A DNA stretch of 64,000 bases from Desulfomonilaceae bacterium (GCA_041662605.1 JBAZSD010000006.1:124001-188000); one strand, 5' to 3'. Counted from the first letter of the stretch, positions 53,124 through 62,824 are shown. Notes: a model not told the origin generated them from the letters alone. Made by a program: numbers and translations.

Positions 53124-53924
53124 ATGCGATTGGAAAACTATCTAACTCCCGTATCAGAACAGGGTCATAGAGTACTGGACTTGATGAAAGCAGACCGAAA
53201 ACACGCGTCTGAACTGCTCGAAACCCTCCCCCGCGTGGAACAGGTAAACCTGGTTTCAAACGAGACTTTGCATGACCCAAAAAACGCCCAGGAGATAATT
53301 TTTCTATTAGGAGATGAAGAAGGCAAGAAGCTGGTTGATGAACTGGGAGACCGTACTCTTTTTAGATTGATGAAATCCCAGTGTTCCACTCATATTGGAG
53401 TTTTATCTCTCGTACAACCGGAGAGAGTCCAGTCTATTCTCGATCTTGATTCTGAGCTGTTTTCCACCAAGGGAGTTACTGATCCTCAAACCGCTTATCA
53501 CTGGTTGATAAGTTTTCTTGAAGAAGACGAGGAAACATTCTCCAAGGTTTTGAGAAGTTTGGATATAAAATTGGTGGCCTCTGCTTTCCAGGACAAGATT
53601 ATACGACCGGGCGCGCAATTGTCACCCACTCTGGTTGAAGAGTCGGAAGAAACATTTTCGGCTGATTTCCTTATCAAATTGGATCGAGGAGAACTAAAAC
53701 CCGATGATATCGATGTGACTGATGAAGAAACTCTCGATATTCTCAAGAAGATTCATCTCCTTGATGAGGATTATTTCGTCGAAATGGTATCTCTGATGGT
53801 ACGAGAAGAAGACCTTAAAACACGAACGGCCGAGGACGCTCTTTCGAGAGTCAACGACCAGGTGGGCGATATGAAAGAAGTCGTTGAGGAGGCTCAGGAT
53901 ATGTTCGTGCCACTTGAAAGTTAA
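53124..53924 (+). CDS. Unknown acidic helical protein, resembles DUF6178 group
   Basis: 266 residues, acidic and helical, with no catalytic motif. RVLDLMKADRKHASELLETL near the start and FQDKIIRPG in the middle resemble, from memory, the deltaproteobacterial DUF6178 family; I could not verify this. The C-terminus is coiled-coil-like (DALSRVNDQVGDMKEVVEEA). It is translated with the preceding unknown protein and followed by a bidirectional terminator. Confidence 0.7.
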   Translation: MRLENYLTPVSEQGHRVLDLMKADRKHASELLETLPRVEQVNLVSNETLHDPKNAQEIIFLLGDEEGKKLVDELGDRTLFRLMKSQCSTHIGVLSLVQPERVQSILDLDSELFSTKGVTDPQTAYHWLISFLEEDEETFSKVLRSLDIKLVASAFQDKIIRPGAQLSPTLVEESEETFSADFLIKLDRGELKPDDIDVTDEETLDILKKIHLLDEDYFVEMVSLMVREEDLKTRTAEDALSRVNDQVGDMKEVVEEAQDMFVPLES

Positions 53925-53956
53925 CTTTCTTTTCAAATTTCTTTTTGGACAAGAAA

Positions 53957-53988
53957 AAAAATGGCGGCCTCACAGCCGCCATTTTTGT
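53957..53988. terminator. Bidirectional terminator
   Basis: ATGGCGGC/GCCGCCAT (8 bp, 6-base loop) is flanked by A8 on the left and T5 on the right, so it works on both strands. It lies between the convergent DUF6178-like gene and the parvulin gene. Confidence 0.9.
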
Positions 53989-54914
53989 CAGTTCTTGGGG
54001 TTAGCGCCTGGCGCCGCTCCAGGCGTTGCAGTCGGAGGTTTGGCAGGGTCTTCGGGCAACAAGATTTGCACATTCATCTTCTTTCTCAAAGAATCCGCTA
54101 TCTTTTCATACTGTTCCTGCTGTTTCTGATACTTGATTTGCTCAAGGATGTAGTCTTTGACCTGGTCAAACGACGCCTCTTCCGCAGGCTTGCTGTCCTC
54201 AAGATAGAGTATGTGATAGCCAAATTTGCTCTTGACTGGTCCTTCGATTTGGCCCTTTTTCATTTTGAACGCTACTTCCTCAATTTCCGGTACCAAACTT
54301 CCCTTGGGCATCCAATCCAAATCGCCACCTTTGGCCTTGCTCGGGCAAATGGAAACCTGAGAGGCTATATCTGCAAATTTTTCACCCTTTTTCAATCGCG
54401 CGAGGACGTCCTTAGCTTGTTTTTCGTTTTCGACAAGGATGTGATGGAGTTTTATACTCTCAGGAGTTGAAAACTCGGCCTTATTTTGTTCGAAATATTT
54501 TTTCGCGTCCTCTTCCGTAGGAGCGGGAACGCTCTTTGTCATTTTGTCGAGCATGAGGCGAGCGAGCAGGTCGTTGCGCGTAAAAGCAAGCAGCTTCTGA
54601 GCGTCTGGAGATTTGTCCAATCCCTCCTTTTCCGCTTCAGCGGCAAGCGCGTAAATATTAACTATGTAATCCAGAGTCTGTTTTCTACCCTCGGGGGTCT
54701 GATAATAATAGCGAAATTTCTCTGGGACAGCGTTGGCCATCTGTTTCAGGTCCCCTTCCGTAACCGTCTTGGAACCGATCTTGGCCAGTACTTGATCATC
54801 GGGGATTGTCTGTGTCTGCTGCGCATGGACGCCAGGCAGGCAAACAAAGAGAAGCCCGAATAGAATACAACCACTTAGATAAATACTACGAAGGGTTAGC
54901 AATGTTAACTCCAT
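53988..54914 (-). CDS. Exported parvulin-type peptidyl-prolyl isomerase
   Basis: 308 residues. A signal peptide ends near GVHAQQ, followed by a SurA/PrsA-like N-terminal chaperone domain (about 45-145; KIGSKTVTEGDLKQMANAVP). The rotamase domain (about 150-255) has IKLHHILVENEKQA, FADIASQVSICPSKAKGGDL, GPVKSKFGYHIL. A helical tail and Pro/Ala-rich end follow. It helps exported proteins fold in the periplasm. Cys in SICPSK replaces the usual Ser position found in other family members. Confidence 0.92.
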   Translation of the reverse strand: MELTLLTLRSIYLSGCILFGLLFVCLPGVHAQQTQTIPDDQVLAKIGSKTVTEGDLKQMANAVPEKFRYYYQTPEGRKQTLDYIVNIYALAAEAEKEGLDKSPDAQKLLAFTRNDLLARLMLDKMTKSVPAPTEEDAKKYFEQNKAEFSTPESIKLHHILVENEKQAKDVLARLKKGEKFADIASQVSICPSKAKGGDLDWMPKGSLVPEIEEVAFKMKKGQIEGPVKSKFGYHILYLEDSKPAEEASFDQVKDYILEQIKYQKQQEQYEKIADSLRKKMNVQILLPEDPAKPPTATPGAAPGANPKN

Positions 54915-55249
54915 TTCTTAAAAAATAATGTTGATGTTTGATATCAACTATTTGTCTTACTTGTATATAATCATTGCGTCGCGTTATAGCACACCAACAT
55001 GACTCAGTCAAACCTTCTTGTCTTGCCTCCAACTGGGCCATAAAAACCCTCAGGACCCGACCCGAATTCTTATTATCCCTGGGTTGGGCGTCATTTTCTG
55101 GATGTTTTTCTTTCTCGCGCCTTGTGTCGAGTAAGAAATATGGATAAAATAGGAAGGATAATTCATCCAGGGGGCTTATGCTTCTCTGGTCTTGGCTGAA
55201 GTATTCGGTATCGAATTTTGCTTGAGGAATCCATAAAGGTTTAGTCGTC
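54915..55249. other. Divergent spacer, nothing recognised
   Basis: 335 bases between the parvulin gene and the lipoprotein gene. AT-rich near 54920-54980. It probably holds both promoters, but no convincing box pair or gene is visible. Confidence 0.3.
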
Positions 55250-55870
55250 GTGCTACATTTTCTTTATCATAGTCGAGTCTTTCACATACTGATTCTTCTG
55301 TCTACCCTTGCGGGACTTACGTCATGCGGGGGGTCGAGCGGTGGACCTATGTCTGCTGTACCACCGAACCCACCGGGCGATCTCCATTTTGAAGTTGTGG
55401 ATCAGGGCCTGCTGGTTTCGTGGAAACCGATCCCGGGGGCCTCAAAGTACTCTTTGTTCTGGGGGCCTGAGAAGTATGATTTTCGACGGATAGTAGAGAC
55501 GTCTACACCTGCTGTCTTGATCAAGGGACTAGAGAACGGGACCCTCAATTATTTTGCCGCGACTGCTCGCTCAGCTTGTGCGGAGAGTCGCTTTTCGAGT
55601 CAAGAGCCGTATGTGTACGACACGGACCCAAAAAACGCGCCAATCCACATGCAACAGGCTTTGCGTCTGGAAAACCGCGGGCATTTGGGCGAGGCTCTTA
55701 TCTATCTCGGCGTGGCCATCAAGCTGGATTCCGAAAATCCTTATCTTTACCGCAAGAGGGCTCAGTTGAGGGAACTGCTTGGGTTAACAAAAGAGGCTAA
55801 GAAGGATCTCGACACTGCGGAAAAGTTATATGTGAAGAAACCCATCTCTTTTAAGAATTCTGGTGGCTAA
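55250..55870 (+). CDS. Lipoprotein with fibronectin-III-like and TPR-like parts
   Basis: 206 residues with a GTG start. Lipobox LTSCGG near residue 26. A fibronectin type III-like domain follows at about 40-120 (PPNPPGDLHFEVVDQGLLVS, WKPIPGASKYSLFW, GLENGTLNYFAATA). The C-terminal third has one or two TPR-like helices (IHMQQALRLENRGHLGEALI). Envelope-anchored, function unknown. Confidence 0.75.
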   Translation: MLHFLYHSRVFHILILLSTLAGLTSCGGSSGGPMSAVPPNPPGDLHFEVVDQGLLVSWKPIPGASKYSLFWGPEKYDFRRIVETSTPAVLIKGLENGTLNYFAATARSACAESRFSSQEPYVYDTDPKNAPIHMQQALRLENRGHLGEALIYLGVAIKLDSENPYLYRKRAQLRELLGLTKEAKKDLDTAEKLYVKKPISFKNSGG

Positions 55871-56082
55871 TCCCTCCCGCAAGCCACGTAACTACTCCGT
55901 CTTTGTTCACCGTTTAATTTCCTTGAAAAATCCGGAACTGATTCACACTTTGGATCGAGTTACCTTGAAATCCGGACTAAATCCTGCGATTAATAGTGCT
56001 TCTTTTCACGATGGTCCTTGACCCGGCGATTACTCAAAAGGTAGCGGAGCCAAAGCGTATAATCAGGATGAGGCGTTGACTC

Positions 56083-57258
56083 GTGCCGATTTGGTTTTTT
56101 ATTTTTACCTTTATCATTCTGGCTTTAACGATGTTGGAAATATCCCGTTTAATTCCGCAGCTCTTGAGAGAACTGAAGCAAATTTCGGTTTTTTCATTGC
56201 CACAGGAACCGAATTCTGAAAATGCCGAAGTAAAAGTCAGCGTCATTATTCCGGCCAAAGATGAGGCCATCAACATTCTCGAGGCTGCCGAGTCCATCTT
56301 GGCGTCGACTTATCGAAACCTGGAACTTATTCTCGTAGACGATCGTAGTCAGGATGACACCTGGGAATTGATGACGCGTCTACGTGAGCGGGACAGTCGG
56401 GTCAAAACCATCAGGCTGGAATCGCTCCCGGAGGACTGGACAGGGAAAACCCACGCCATGTTCGCTGGGGCTGAGATGGCTTCCGGGAATATTTTGTTAT
56501 TCACGGACGCGGACGCTTCATTGTCGAAAGATCTTATCGGTCGCTCTGTGCAATACTTCGTGACGAACAAGCTGGACATGCTCAGCCTCATCCCCGGGTT
56601 TAAGAAATGGGGCTTCCTGGAGAGGACAGTGTATCCTCACATGGCGCTTGGCATTTCATATTTCTTCCCAATGAGGGCGATCAACGATCCTCATTCAGAC
56701 GCGGCAGTGGCTTCTGGTTGCTTTATCATGATTACAACGGGGGCTTATCAAAGAGTAGGGACATGGCGGAATTTGAGAAATCAGATTACGGAAGACATAG
56801 CTATGGCCAGGGCTGTCAAGAGTTCAGGAATGAGATTGAGTGTCAGCCGTTCCGATCTTATAAAGACGAAACCTTTCGATAACATATTCGAAATGGTTCG
56901 TTTCTGGCGAAGAACGTTTTACGGTGGTCTGGAAAACAGGCCTGGGAAAATTATGAGGTTTTGGCTAAACTACACCCCTTTACTGCTACCATTCGGCCTG
57001 GTACTGTTTTTGGGGGCAAGGATGGCTATTTGTGGAGAGTTTGAGCCAAGTGTTGTAATACTTTTTATCATGAGTCTGGCGACTATCCTCACTATTGAAA
57101 TTCCTTTCGGAATTTTCCTGAAGCATTATCACGGTAAATGGTATTACACATTATTGTCGCCACTAGGTATTTTTGCATGTTTTTGGATCGCCACCTGGTT
57201 ATTGCTAACGAAAATTTTCGATATCGGTATAGAATGGAGAGGGTCAGTTTACAAATAG
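56083..57258 (+). CDS. Membrane glycosyltransferase family 2 (HpnB-like)
   Basis: 391 residues with a GTG start. An N-terminal membrane helix (IWFFIFTFIILALTMLEI) precedes the GT-A domain (about 50-280): SVIIPAKDEAINILEAAESI, VDDRSQDDT, LLFTDADAS (DXD metal site), ITEDIAMARAVKSSG (ED catalytic base) and RFWRRTFYGG (QxxRW-like). Three or four C-terminal helices follow. This architecture matches HpnB/CrtQ-like enzymes that glycosylate lipids such as hopanoids or carotenoids. The lipid acceptor is not known here; the lipid enzyme downstream is consistent. Confidence 0.87.
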   Translation: MPIWFFIFTFIILALTMLEISRLIPQLLRELKQISVFSLPQEPNSENAEVKVSVIIPAKDEAINILEAAESILASTYRNLELILVDDRSQDDTWELMTRLRERDSRVKTIRLESLPEDWTGKTHAMFAGAEMASGNILLFTDADASLSKDLIGRSVQYFVTNKLDMLSLIPGFKKWGFLERTVYPHMALGISYFFPMRAINDPHSDAAVASGCFIMITTGAYQRVGTWRNLRNQITEDIAMARAVKSSGMRLSVSRSDLIKTKPFDNIFEMVRFWRRTFYGGLENRPGKIMRFWLNYTPLLLPFGLVLFLGARMAICGEFEPSVVILFIMSLATILTIEIPFGIFLKHYHGKWYYTLLSPLGIFACFWIATWLLLTKIFDIGIEWRGSVYK

Positions 57259-57349
57259 CCTAACTTGAGAAAAGCTTGACCCTGCAAAGTCTTTGTTGCT
57301 ATCATTCTGCGCTGTTCAGATCAGTCCCTTGATAAAGGAGACACACCAC

Positions 57350-58186
57350 ATGAGTAAAGATTTCGTTAAATTGAGCAGATTATTGGTCCCAATAGTCACG
57401 TTATTGATTTTTCTGGTTCCCCTATCGACGTTTGCGGCTGATTTCAAGACGTTCAGCAGCGACGAATATGGGTTCACAATAAAATATCCTGCCACATGGG
57501 TAAAAATTGATAAACCCCAGGGCAACTACTATGTGGTGTTCCAGGATCCGGATCTGACCGACAATTTCAGGGCCAAGATACACATAGCTGCCCACAAGCC
57601 TGTGAAAGATCCTTTAAACGTTTTCCTGCAAGAACTGCGGACTGGCATTACAGACCTTCAAAAGGGCGCAGGGACATCCAAGGAAAAACAGGAAGTTCGA
57701 ATCCTCGACGAAGGGGAATTCAAGTGCGAAGTTCCGGGAGCTTATTATTTTTTCATTCAGGCTTACGAAAATACTCCAAAAATCTGGATGGATATAGTCA
57801 TCGTTTTTTACAAAATGGACCAGACCCTTGTTAGAGTTTCCTGCCTCGCCCCATCCAAAAGCATGGAAAAGTTTCACCAACTGTTTAACGAGGCGCTGCT
57901 GTCTATGCATTTCAACCAAACGCCGCCAGTGTCCAAGGAAAATGGTCAACAAGATCAGATAGCTGGTCCGACGGGCCAAATTCAGCCAAGCGCGCCTGTC
58001 GCAAGTCCTACAGGACCGGCGACTACCGCGCCTCAGCAACAGCCTCAATCGAGCCAGCCCTCTATATTGAGACAGCAACCTCCTGTCGTACAGCCAAGCG
58101 CTCCACCCACAGGCCCAGCTCAAAGACCAGGACCTCGAGGTCCCGCTCGGGAAACAGATCGTCCTGCAACAGGGATAGTCAACTGA
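57350..58186 (+). CDS. Exported protein with PsbP/DcrB-like domain and Pro/Gln-rich tail
   Basis: 278 residues; ATG 57350 behind AAAGGAG. A signal peptide (LVPIVTLLIFLVPLSTFAA) is followed by a domain of about 145 residues resembling PsbP/DcrB-type folds (FSSDEYGFTIKYPATWVKID, RILDEGEFKCEVPGAYYFFI, LVRVSCLAPSKSMEKF). The last 90 residues are low-complexity Pro/Gln/Ser/Thr with GPTGQ and PTGPA repeats, probably a flexible wall-spanning tail. Function unknown. Confidence 0.75.
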   Translation: MSKDFVKLSRLLVPIVTLLIFLVPLSTFAADFKTFSSDEYGFTIKYPATWVKIDKPQGNYYVVFQDPDLTDNFRAKIHIAAHKPVKDPLNVFLQELRTGITDLQKGAGTSKEKQEVRILDEGEFKCEVPGAYYFFIQAYENTPKIWMDIVIVFYKMDQTLVRVSCLAPSKSMEKFHQLFNEALLSMHFNQTPPVSKENGQQDQIAGPTGQIQPSAPVASPTGPATTAPQQQPQSSQPSILRQQPPVVQPSAPPTGPAQRPGPRGPARETDRPATGIVN

Positions 58187-58234
58187 CTCAGTCTAAACAA
58201 TGGCGAACCCTTCATTTGAGGTCATGATTCAATC

Positions 58235-60616
58235 ATGCGTCTGAAAAGATTCGTTAAAATTTTTCAAAAACATGAAGGGTTCAAAAAGCTCCAGAGAAGC
58301 CTGTCCGGAACCAGACCGCGAATGATCGATATGGACGCGGTCCGGGAACGGGCGCTTCAATTGGCTCAACAACATGAGCCCAGGGGCGATCATTATGAGC
58401 TTCGAAAGGCGCTTGCTGAACTGACGGTTTCGTTTGACGAAAATGACTTTCACAACACAGCGGCCATTGTCACTTTTCTCACAAGTATACTGTTCAACGA
58501 TATTTCTTCTGAAACACCCCCGGCGATTAAGGACAAGATACTGAAATTCAAGGGGCCGGTTTTCTTTTTCGTGAATCATTCTTCTTATTTCGATTATTCA
58601 CACACCTCAGGCTTGCTCAACAAACTCGGATTACCAACACCAGTGACCCATGTGTCCGGCGGCATAACTACAGGATGGGTTTCAAATTGGTTGAAAGGGT
58701 TTAGGACCCTTGAGGTGAAAAAGAATTTTTCACCTGTTCAACATAGGGCTTATTCATGGTTTTGCGCCGCTTTGGCTGAAACGGGGGAAATCCAGGCGCT
58801 TTACGCCAGAACCAGTCGCTACACCGTGAGATCCAGAGACGGGGTTCTCCGGGAACCATACGTTCCTCATGGGGTAATATCAGGAGTGAAGGCTACGGGC
58901 AAAGCCCTTATGGTTCCGGTGTCAATTTCATATTCCATTATTCCTGAGGATCGATATTTGACCTCTCCGTGGTTTTTTCCCGTTCTTTCCATGTTCCCAA
59001 AAAGAAGGGCCATGATGATGCCCTTTGTTTTGGGGCTTGGGTCCGCGGAAAAAGCCATCCGACAGATCGATGGGATTTTCGGGGATGTCGCTACGACCAT
59101 TGGGGAACCATTTGAACTCAACGATGATAATTCCCTGTCTCTTCAGCGTATTTCACATCTGGCTATCGAAGAAATAGCCAGGAACAAGGTCATCCACCCA
59201 TCTCAGTTGATCGCCAAATCCGCGCAGGGTTTTGAACGACTTGACAAGAAAACTCTAAAAGAGAAAGTTCTCGAGGAAGTTGAAAATACTACTTCTTTCT
59301 TCAAAACCCGTTATAGAAAAGCTCCTCCTTTCCATCCTGTTATTACATCTGATCTGGACCAGGCTATCAGACTCGGCTTGAAAGTTCTTTCCAGTCGTAG
59401 GGCCATTTCATGGTCTGTCTGGAGGCGCGAATATTCCCCCCGCAATGAATCCTTGCTCAACTTTTACGCGTATCACGCTGACCGCCGCATATATCCTCTT
59501 AGAGGCCGCAATACGATGACAGTGGTGAACGCTGGAGCGTGGGGCTATACGTTGGCTTTGCATATAGGCCTTAACCTGCTCAAGAAAAACGAACTGGCTG
59601 AACATGCCCTGATTCTTTATGACTCCAGAGAAGAGATTATTGAGAAACTGACGGTTGAACGGAAGCATCCCTGGATTTTCAAGGATCTGATCCTTCCCCG
59701 GTCGGTTAGACCGGAGTCTGATCTTATTGCGGCTATTGGTGACACATCTCTCATCCTGTTAGTTACACCCAGCAAGTATTTTTATTCCGCAATGACTAAA
59801 ATTCTGGAGTTGGCCCCTGAGGGAAGTGACCTGGTGATCGCAACCAAGGGGTTCATCCCTGAAACAGGATTATTGCCCTGCCAGACCGTGAGAGAGGAGC
59901 TGGAGCGACTAGGGAAACGGATGCGTATTTCGGTCCTTTCCGGCGCCAATCTTGCCCACGAGATCATTTACGGCGGAGCCGGTGTGACTCAGATAGCGTG
60001 TGACCATTATGAAACGTTTGAAAGGATCAGACCACTAATTGAAACCCCGTTATTCAGGGTGGTATACTCCGGTGATGTTATTGGAACTACGCTGTCTGCA
60101 GCTCTTAAGAACGTTTACGCTATCGGTTATGGAATTCTTGAGGGCTCAAAAAAGGCTCCTGAGAATTTCCTTGCGACTTACGCCACTTTGGTGACCGCTG
60201 AGATTAGGGATTTTGGGGCTCTTCTTGGCGCTGCGCCTGAAACTTTTGACGCGGAGAGTCAGGTTTGGATAGCGGATTTGCTAGCCACTTGTCGCGGTGG
60301 ACGGTCGGCAAGCTTTGGCCGTGACCTTGCCCAGATGGACGAAAAACAGGGCAAAGGCAGACCCGCAAAAGTCCTCCTGGAACAATACAGGAAAAAGATG
60401 ATCGCTGTTGAAGGTTTTGAGGCCTCCCGTTTTGCAAAGAGAATTGCGGCCCAAAGGGGTTTTCATCCACCCATCCTTGGCGAGATCTACGCGATTCTTC
60501 ATGGAGGCAAAAACATCGACATCCCCGACTTTATGGAAAAATCTCTTGACGCCCTTAACAAAAGAGAGGCTTCAGCCATTAGCAGTAATGTCAGAGCGCG
60601 GGCCTCACGCCATTGA
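58235..60616 (+). CDS. Fused PlsB-like acyltransferase and GpsA-like glycerol-3-phosphate dehydrogenase
   Basis: 793 residues joining two phospholipid-precursor enzymes. Residues 1 to about 370 are PlsB/PlsC-like: HX4D motif at His115-Asp120 (FVNHSSYFDY), with MVPVSISYSIIPED as the later block. The EGGRS-type motif is weak (YARTSRYTVRSRDG). Residues about 425-780 follow GpsA: TVVNAGAWGYTLA, VIATKGF (Lys538), SGANLAHEI and ALKNVYAIGYGI (Lys625). Two positions deviate: Asn432 replaces the first Gly of GxGxxG, and the usual RNRR near the C-terminus reads RSAS. Together it could turn dihydroxyacetone phosphate into acyl-glycerol-3-phosphate in one protein. Both halves are intact in length. Confidence 0.85.
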   Translation: MRLKRFVKIFQKHEGFKKLQRSLSGTRPRMIDMDAVRERALQLAQQHEPRGDHYELRKALAELTVSFDENDFHNTAAIVTFLTSILFNDISSETPPAIKDKILKFKGPVFFFVNHSSYFDYSHTSGLLNKLGLPTPVTHVSGGITTGWVSNWLKGFRTLEVKKNFSPVQHRAYSWFCAALAETGEIQALYARTSRYTVRSRDGVLREPYVPHGVISGVKATGKALMVPVSISYSIIPEDRYLTSPWFFPVLSMFPKRRAMMMPFVLGLGSAEKAIRQIDGIFGDVATTIGEPFELNDDNSLSLQRISHLAIEEIARNKVIHPSQLIAKSAQGFERLDKKTLKEKVLEEVENTTSFFKTRYRKAPPFHPVITSDLDQAIRLGLKVLSSRRAISWSVWRREYSPRNESLLNFYAYHADRRIYPLRGRNTMTVVNAGAWGYTLALHIGLNLLKKNELAEHALILYDSREEIIEKLTVERKHPWIFKDLILPRSVRPESDLIAAIGDTSLILLVTPSKYFYSAMTKILELAPEGSDLVIATKGFIPETGLLPCQTVREELERLGKRMRISVLSGANLAHEIIYGGAGVTQIACDHYETFERIRPLIETPLFRVVYSGDVIGTTLSAALKNVYAIGYGILEGSKKAPENFLATYATLVTAEIRDFGALLGAAPETFDAESQVWIADLLATCRGGRSASFGRDLAQMDEKQGKGRPAKVLLEQYRKKMIAVEGFEASRFAKRIAAQRGFHPPILGEIYAILHGGKNIDIPDFMEKSLDALNKREASAISSNVRARASRH

Positions 60617-60737
60617 ACTGACCTACCGAAAAACATTCATTGGTGGGCGGATTCTTGTTCGCCAATTACCTTGATTGACAAATCCAATCAAAAGATAAAT
60701 CAAAAACTTAACATCGTTCACTTATATTGACGGGCAA

Positions 60738-61712
60738 ATGGAATCAATAATTTTCATAAGAGATTTTAAGGACGGGGATCAGGTCCTCCGATTTTTCGAA
60801 TTACGCGGAAAAACCACGAGGAAAACCCGGGGAGGCCATGACTACCTCGATTTAAGGATCGGCGATTCCAGCGGGGAAATGTCAGCCAAGATATGGCCGG
60901 AAGCGCTTCAGAAATGGGGACAGGACTTCAACCTGGGAGACATTGTCAAGGTCGAAGGCCATGTTGAGATGTTCCGTGACATGAGCCAACTTATTGTGGA
61001 CAAGATTCGAAAGGCTGACGAAACAGAGGTTCCAGACATTACGGTTATTGTTAAGTCAACTCCGTATGATGTAGAAAAACTTTTCAACGAATTACTCGAA
61101 TTAACAGAAACTTTAGAGCCCCTGGAGTTGTCAAACTTCGTGGCTGAGATTTTAAATCGGGTTTCAGACCAACTTCGGCTTGCCCCCGCGGCCAAGATGA
61201 TTCATCACGCTTACAGAGGAGGTCTCATCGAGCACACGTGGGGGGTGGTTCGGAAAGTTTTGGCAATTCTTGAAACTGAAAAGGGAATCAACCGATCTGT
61301 AGCTATAGCAGGAGCTATTCTTCATGACATCGGTAAGCTTCAGGAACTGACTGCTTCGTCTCACTCCAGAACTACGCAGGGGAGATTGATCGGTCATGTT
61401 GCGCTTGGGATTACACTCTTGTGGACGGTTGCGCTTGAATTGGGCCTTGAGGATGAACTGTGGCTGGTAGAATTGGAGCATATTCTGTTGTCCCATCACG
61501 GGGAACCGGAGTTTGGCGCTCCTGTAAGACCGCTCACTCGTGAGGCGCTACTCGTCCATTTTGCGGACAACCTTGACTCAAAACTTAGAATAATCGACGG
61601 CGCCCTCGAATCGGCTGATTCCGATGGGTTCTCACCATACAACAAATGGCTTGAAGGCCGGGCCTATGCAGGGCAAAGCCTCAAGCTTCCAGAGGAGGAA
61701 CAAGATGTTTGA
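60738..61712 (+). CDS. YhaM-type 3'-5' exoribonuclease (OB plus HD domain)
   Basis: 324 residues. An N-terminal OB-fold (about 10-95: GKTTRKTRGGHDYLDLRIGD, GDIVKVEGHVEMF) binds nucleic acid. An HD phosphohydrolase domain (about 150-290) has YRGGLIEHTWGVV, the metal pair in AILHDIGKLQELT, HILLSHHGEPEFG and HFADNLDSKL. The family degrades RNA (and DNA) from the 3' end with Mn. Its last codons overlap the prfB start by 8 bases, so expression of the two is coupled. Confidence 0.92.
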   Translation: MESIIFIRDFKDGDQVLRFFELRGKTTRKTRGGHDYLDLRIGDSSGEMSAKIWPEALQKWGQDFNLGDIVKVEGHVEMFRDMSQLIVDKIRKADETEVPDITVIVKSTPYDVEKLFNELLELTETLEPLELSNFVAEILNRVSDQLRLAPAAKMIHHAYRGGLIEHTWGVVRKVLAILETEKGINRSVAIAGAILHDIGKLQELTASSHSRTTQGRLIGHVALGITLLWTVALELGLEDELWLVELEHILLSHHGEPEFGAPVRPLTREALLVHFADNLDSKLRIIDGALESADSDGFSPYNKWLEGRAYAGQSLKLPEEEQDV

Positions 61713-62824
61713 ACTTCAGCAAAAACTGGCGGAAATTAGACAAAGACAGACGAATCTACGAGGTTATCTTTGACCTCGACGCAAAAGTTACCCGGCTTGA
61801 TGAAATTGAGAAGACCCAGTCAGATGAAACATTCTGGAGTAGTCCCTCCCACGCCAAAGACATCTTGCGCGAACAAAAACAGATAGCCAGGATATTACAC
61901 AATTTCAAAGGGCTTGATCGAAACATAGAAGATACCGAGGCCTTACTGGAACTTGCCTTGGAGGAAGAAGACCGGTCGGTGCTCGACGAAGTCCAGGAAA
62001 ACATCTCCAAACTCGATAATCATATACGGGAAATGGAGATTGAGCGCCTGTTCTCTCAACCGGAGGATACAGGTTCCGCTATAGTGGAAATACATGCCGG
62101 CGCAGGAGGCACTGAGGCGCAGGACTGGACGGAAATGCTTCTCCGGCTATACGTGAGATGGGCGGAAATTGAGGGTTACAAATCCGAAATTCTCGATTCG
62201 CTGCCCGGGGAAGAAGCAGGCCTGAAATCAGTCACATTCTCTGTTGAAGGCGATTATGCTTACGGTAGACTAAGGGCTGAAATGGGGATTCACCGGCTTG
62301 TAAGGATTTCTCCTTTTGACGCCAACGCGCGACGACACACATCATTCGCCGCAGTATTTGTCTACCCTAGCGCTGATGATGATGTTGAAATTGATATCAA
62401 TGAAGCGGACATTAAAATAGACACTTATCGGGCGTCGGGGGCGGGTGGTCAACATGTCAACAAGACCGATTCCGCCGTTAGAATGACCCATTTGCCTACC
62501 GGAATCGTAGCTCAGTGCCAGAATGAAAGATCCCAGCACAAGAATCGGGCCATGGCCATGAAAATTCTCCGATCCCGGCTCTATGACCTGGAGCTGGCAA
62601 AGAAAAGAGCTGAAAAAGATTCTATCAACAAGGATAAAAAGGATATAGCCTGGGGATCTCAAATCAGGTCTTATGTGCTTCAACCCTATCAGATGGTGAA
62701 GGACCACAGAACAAACTGTGAAATAGGCAATGTCCAGGCAGTTCTCGATGGTGACATAAATCGGTTCATAAACGAATATCTGTTATTCGAAGCAAGGGAA
62801 CGGGGGTCCAGCAAGCTTAACTAA
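61705..62824 (+). CDS. prfB: Peptide chain release factor 2, made through a programmed +1 frameshift
   Basis: 372 residues. Translation starts at ATG 61705 behind AGAGGAGGAA and reads 22 codons (MFELQQKLAEIRQRQTNLRG-YL) to an in-frame UGA at 61771-61773. A +1 slip at CUU-U continues from GAC (61772) to the stop at 62824. The long frame carries the RF2 hallmarks: the GGQ motif in GAGGQHVNKTDSAVRMTHLP for peptidyl-tRNA hydrolysis and SPFDANARRHTSF for stop recognition (SPF tripeptide for UGA/UAA). RF2 thereby limits its own synthesis at its own stop codon. The ATG lies inside the yhaM 3' end. Confidence 0.97.
61759..61774 (+). promoter_or_regulatory. prfB +1 recoding site
   Basis: The slippery CTT-TGA-C at 61768-61774 is preceded, three bases before CTT, by the Shine-Dalgarno-like GAGGT (61760-61764). 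The spacing equals that of the well-studied E. coli site (AGGGGG-TAT-CTT-TGA-C). The UAU codon before CUU is also kept. Confidence 0.95.

Noticed and set aside
61709..62824. prfB as a gene starting in the downstream frame with sequence MNFSKNWRK
   Set aside because: The upstream frame encodes the typical RF2 N-terminus behind a strong ribosome site and ends in the canonical CUU-UGA-C shift site.
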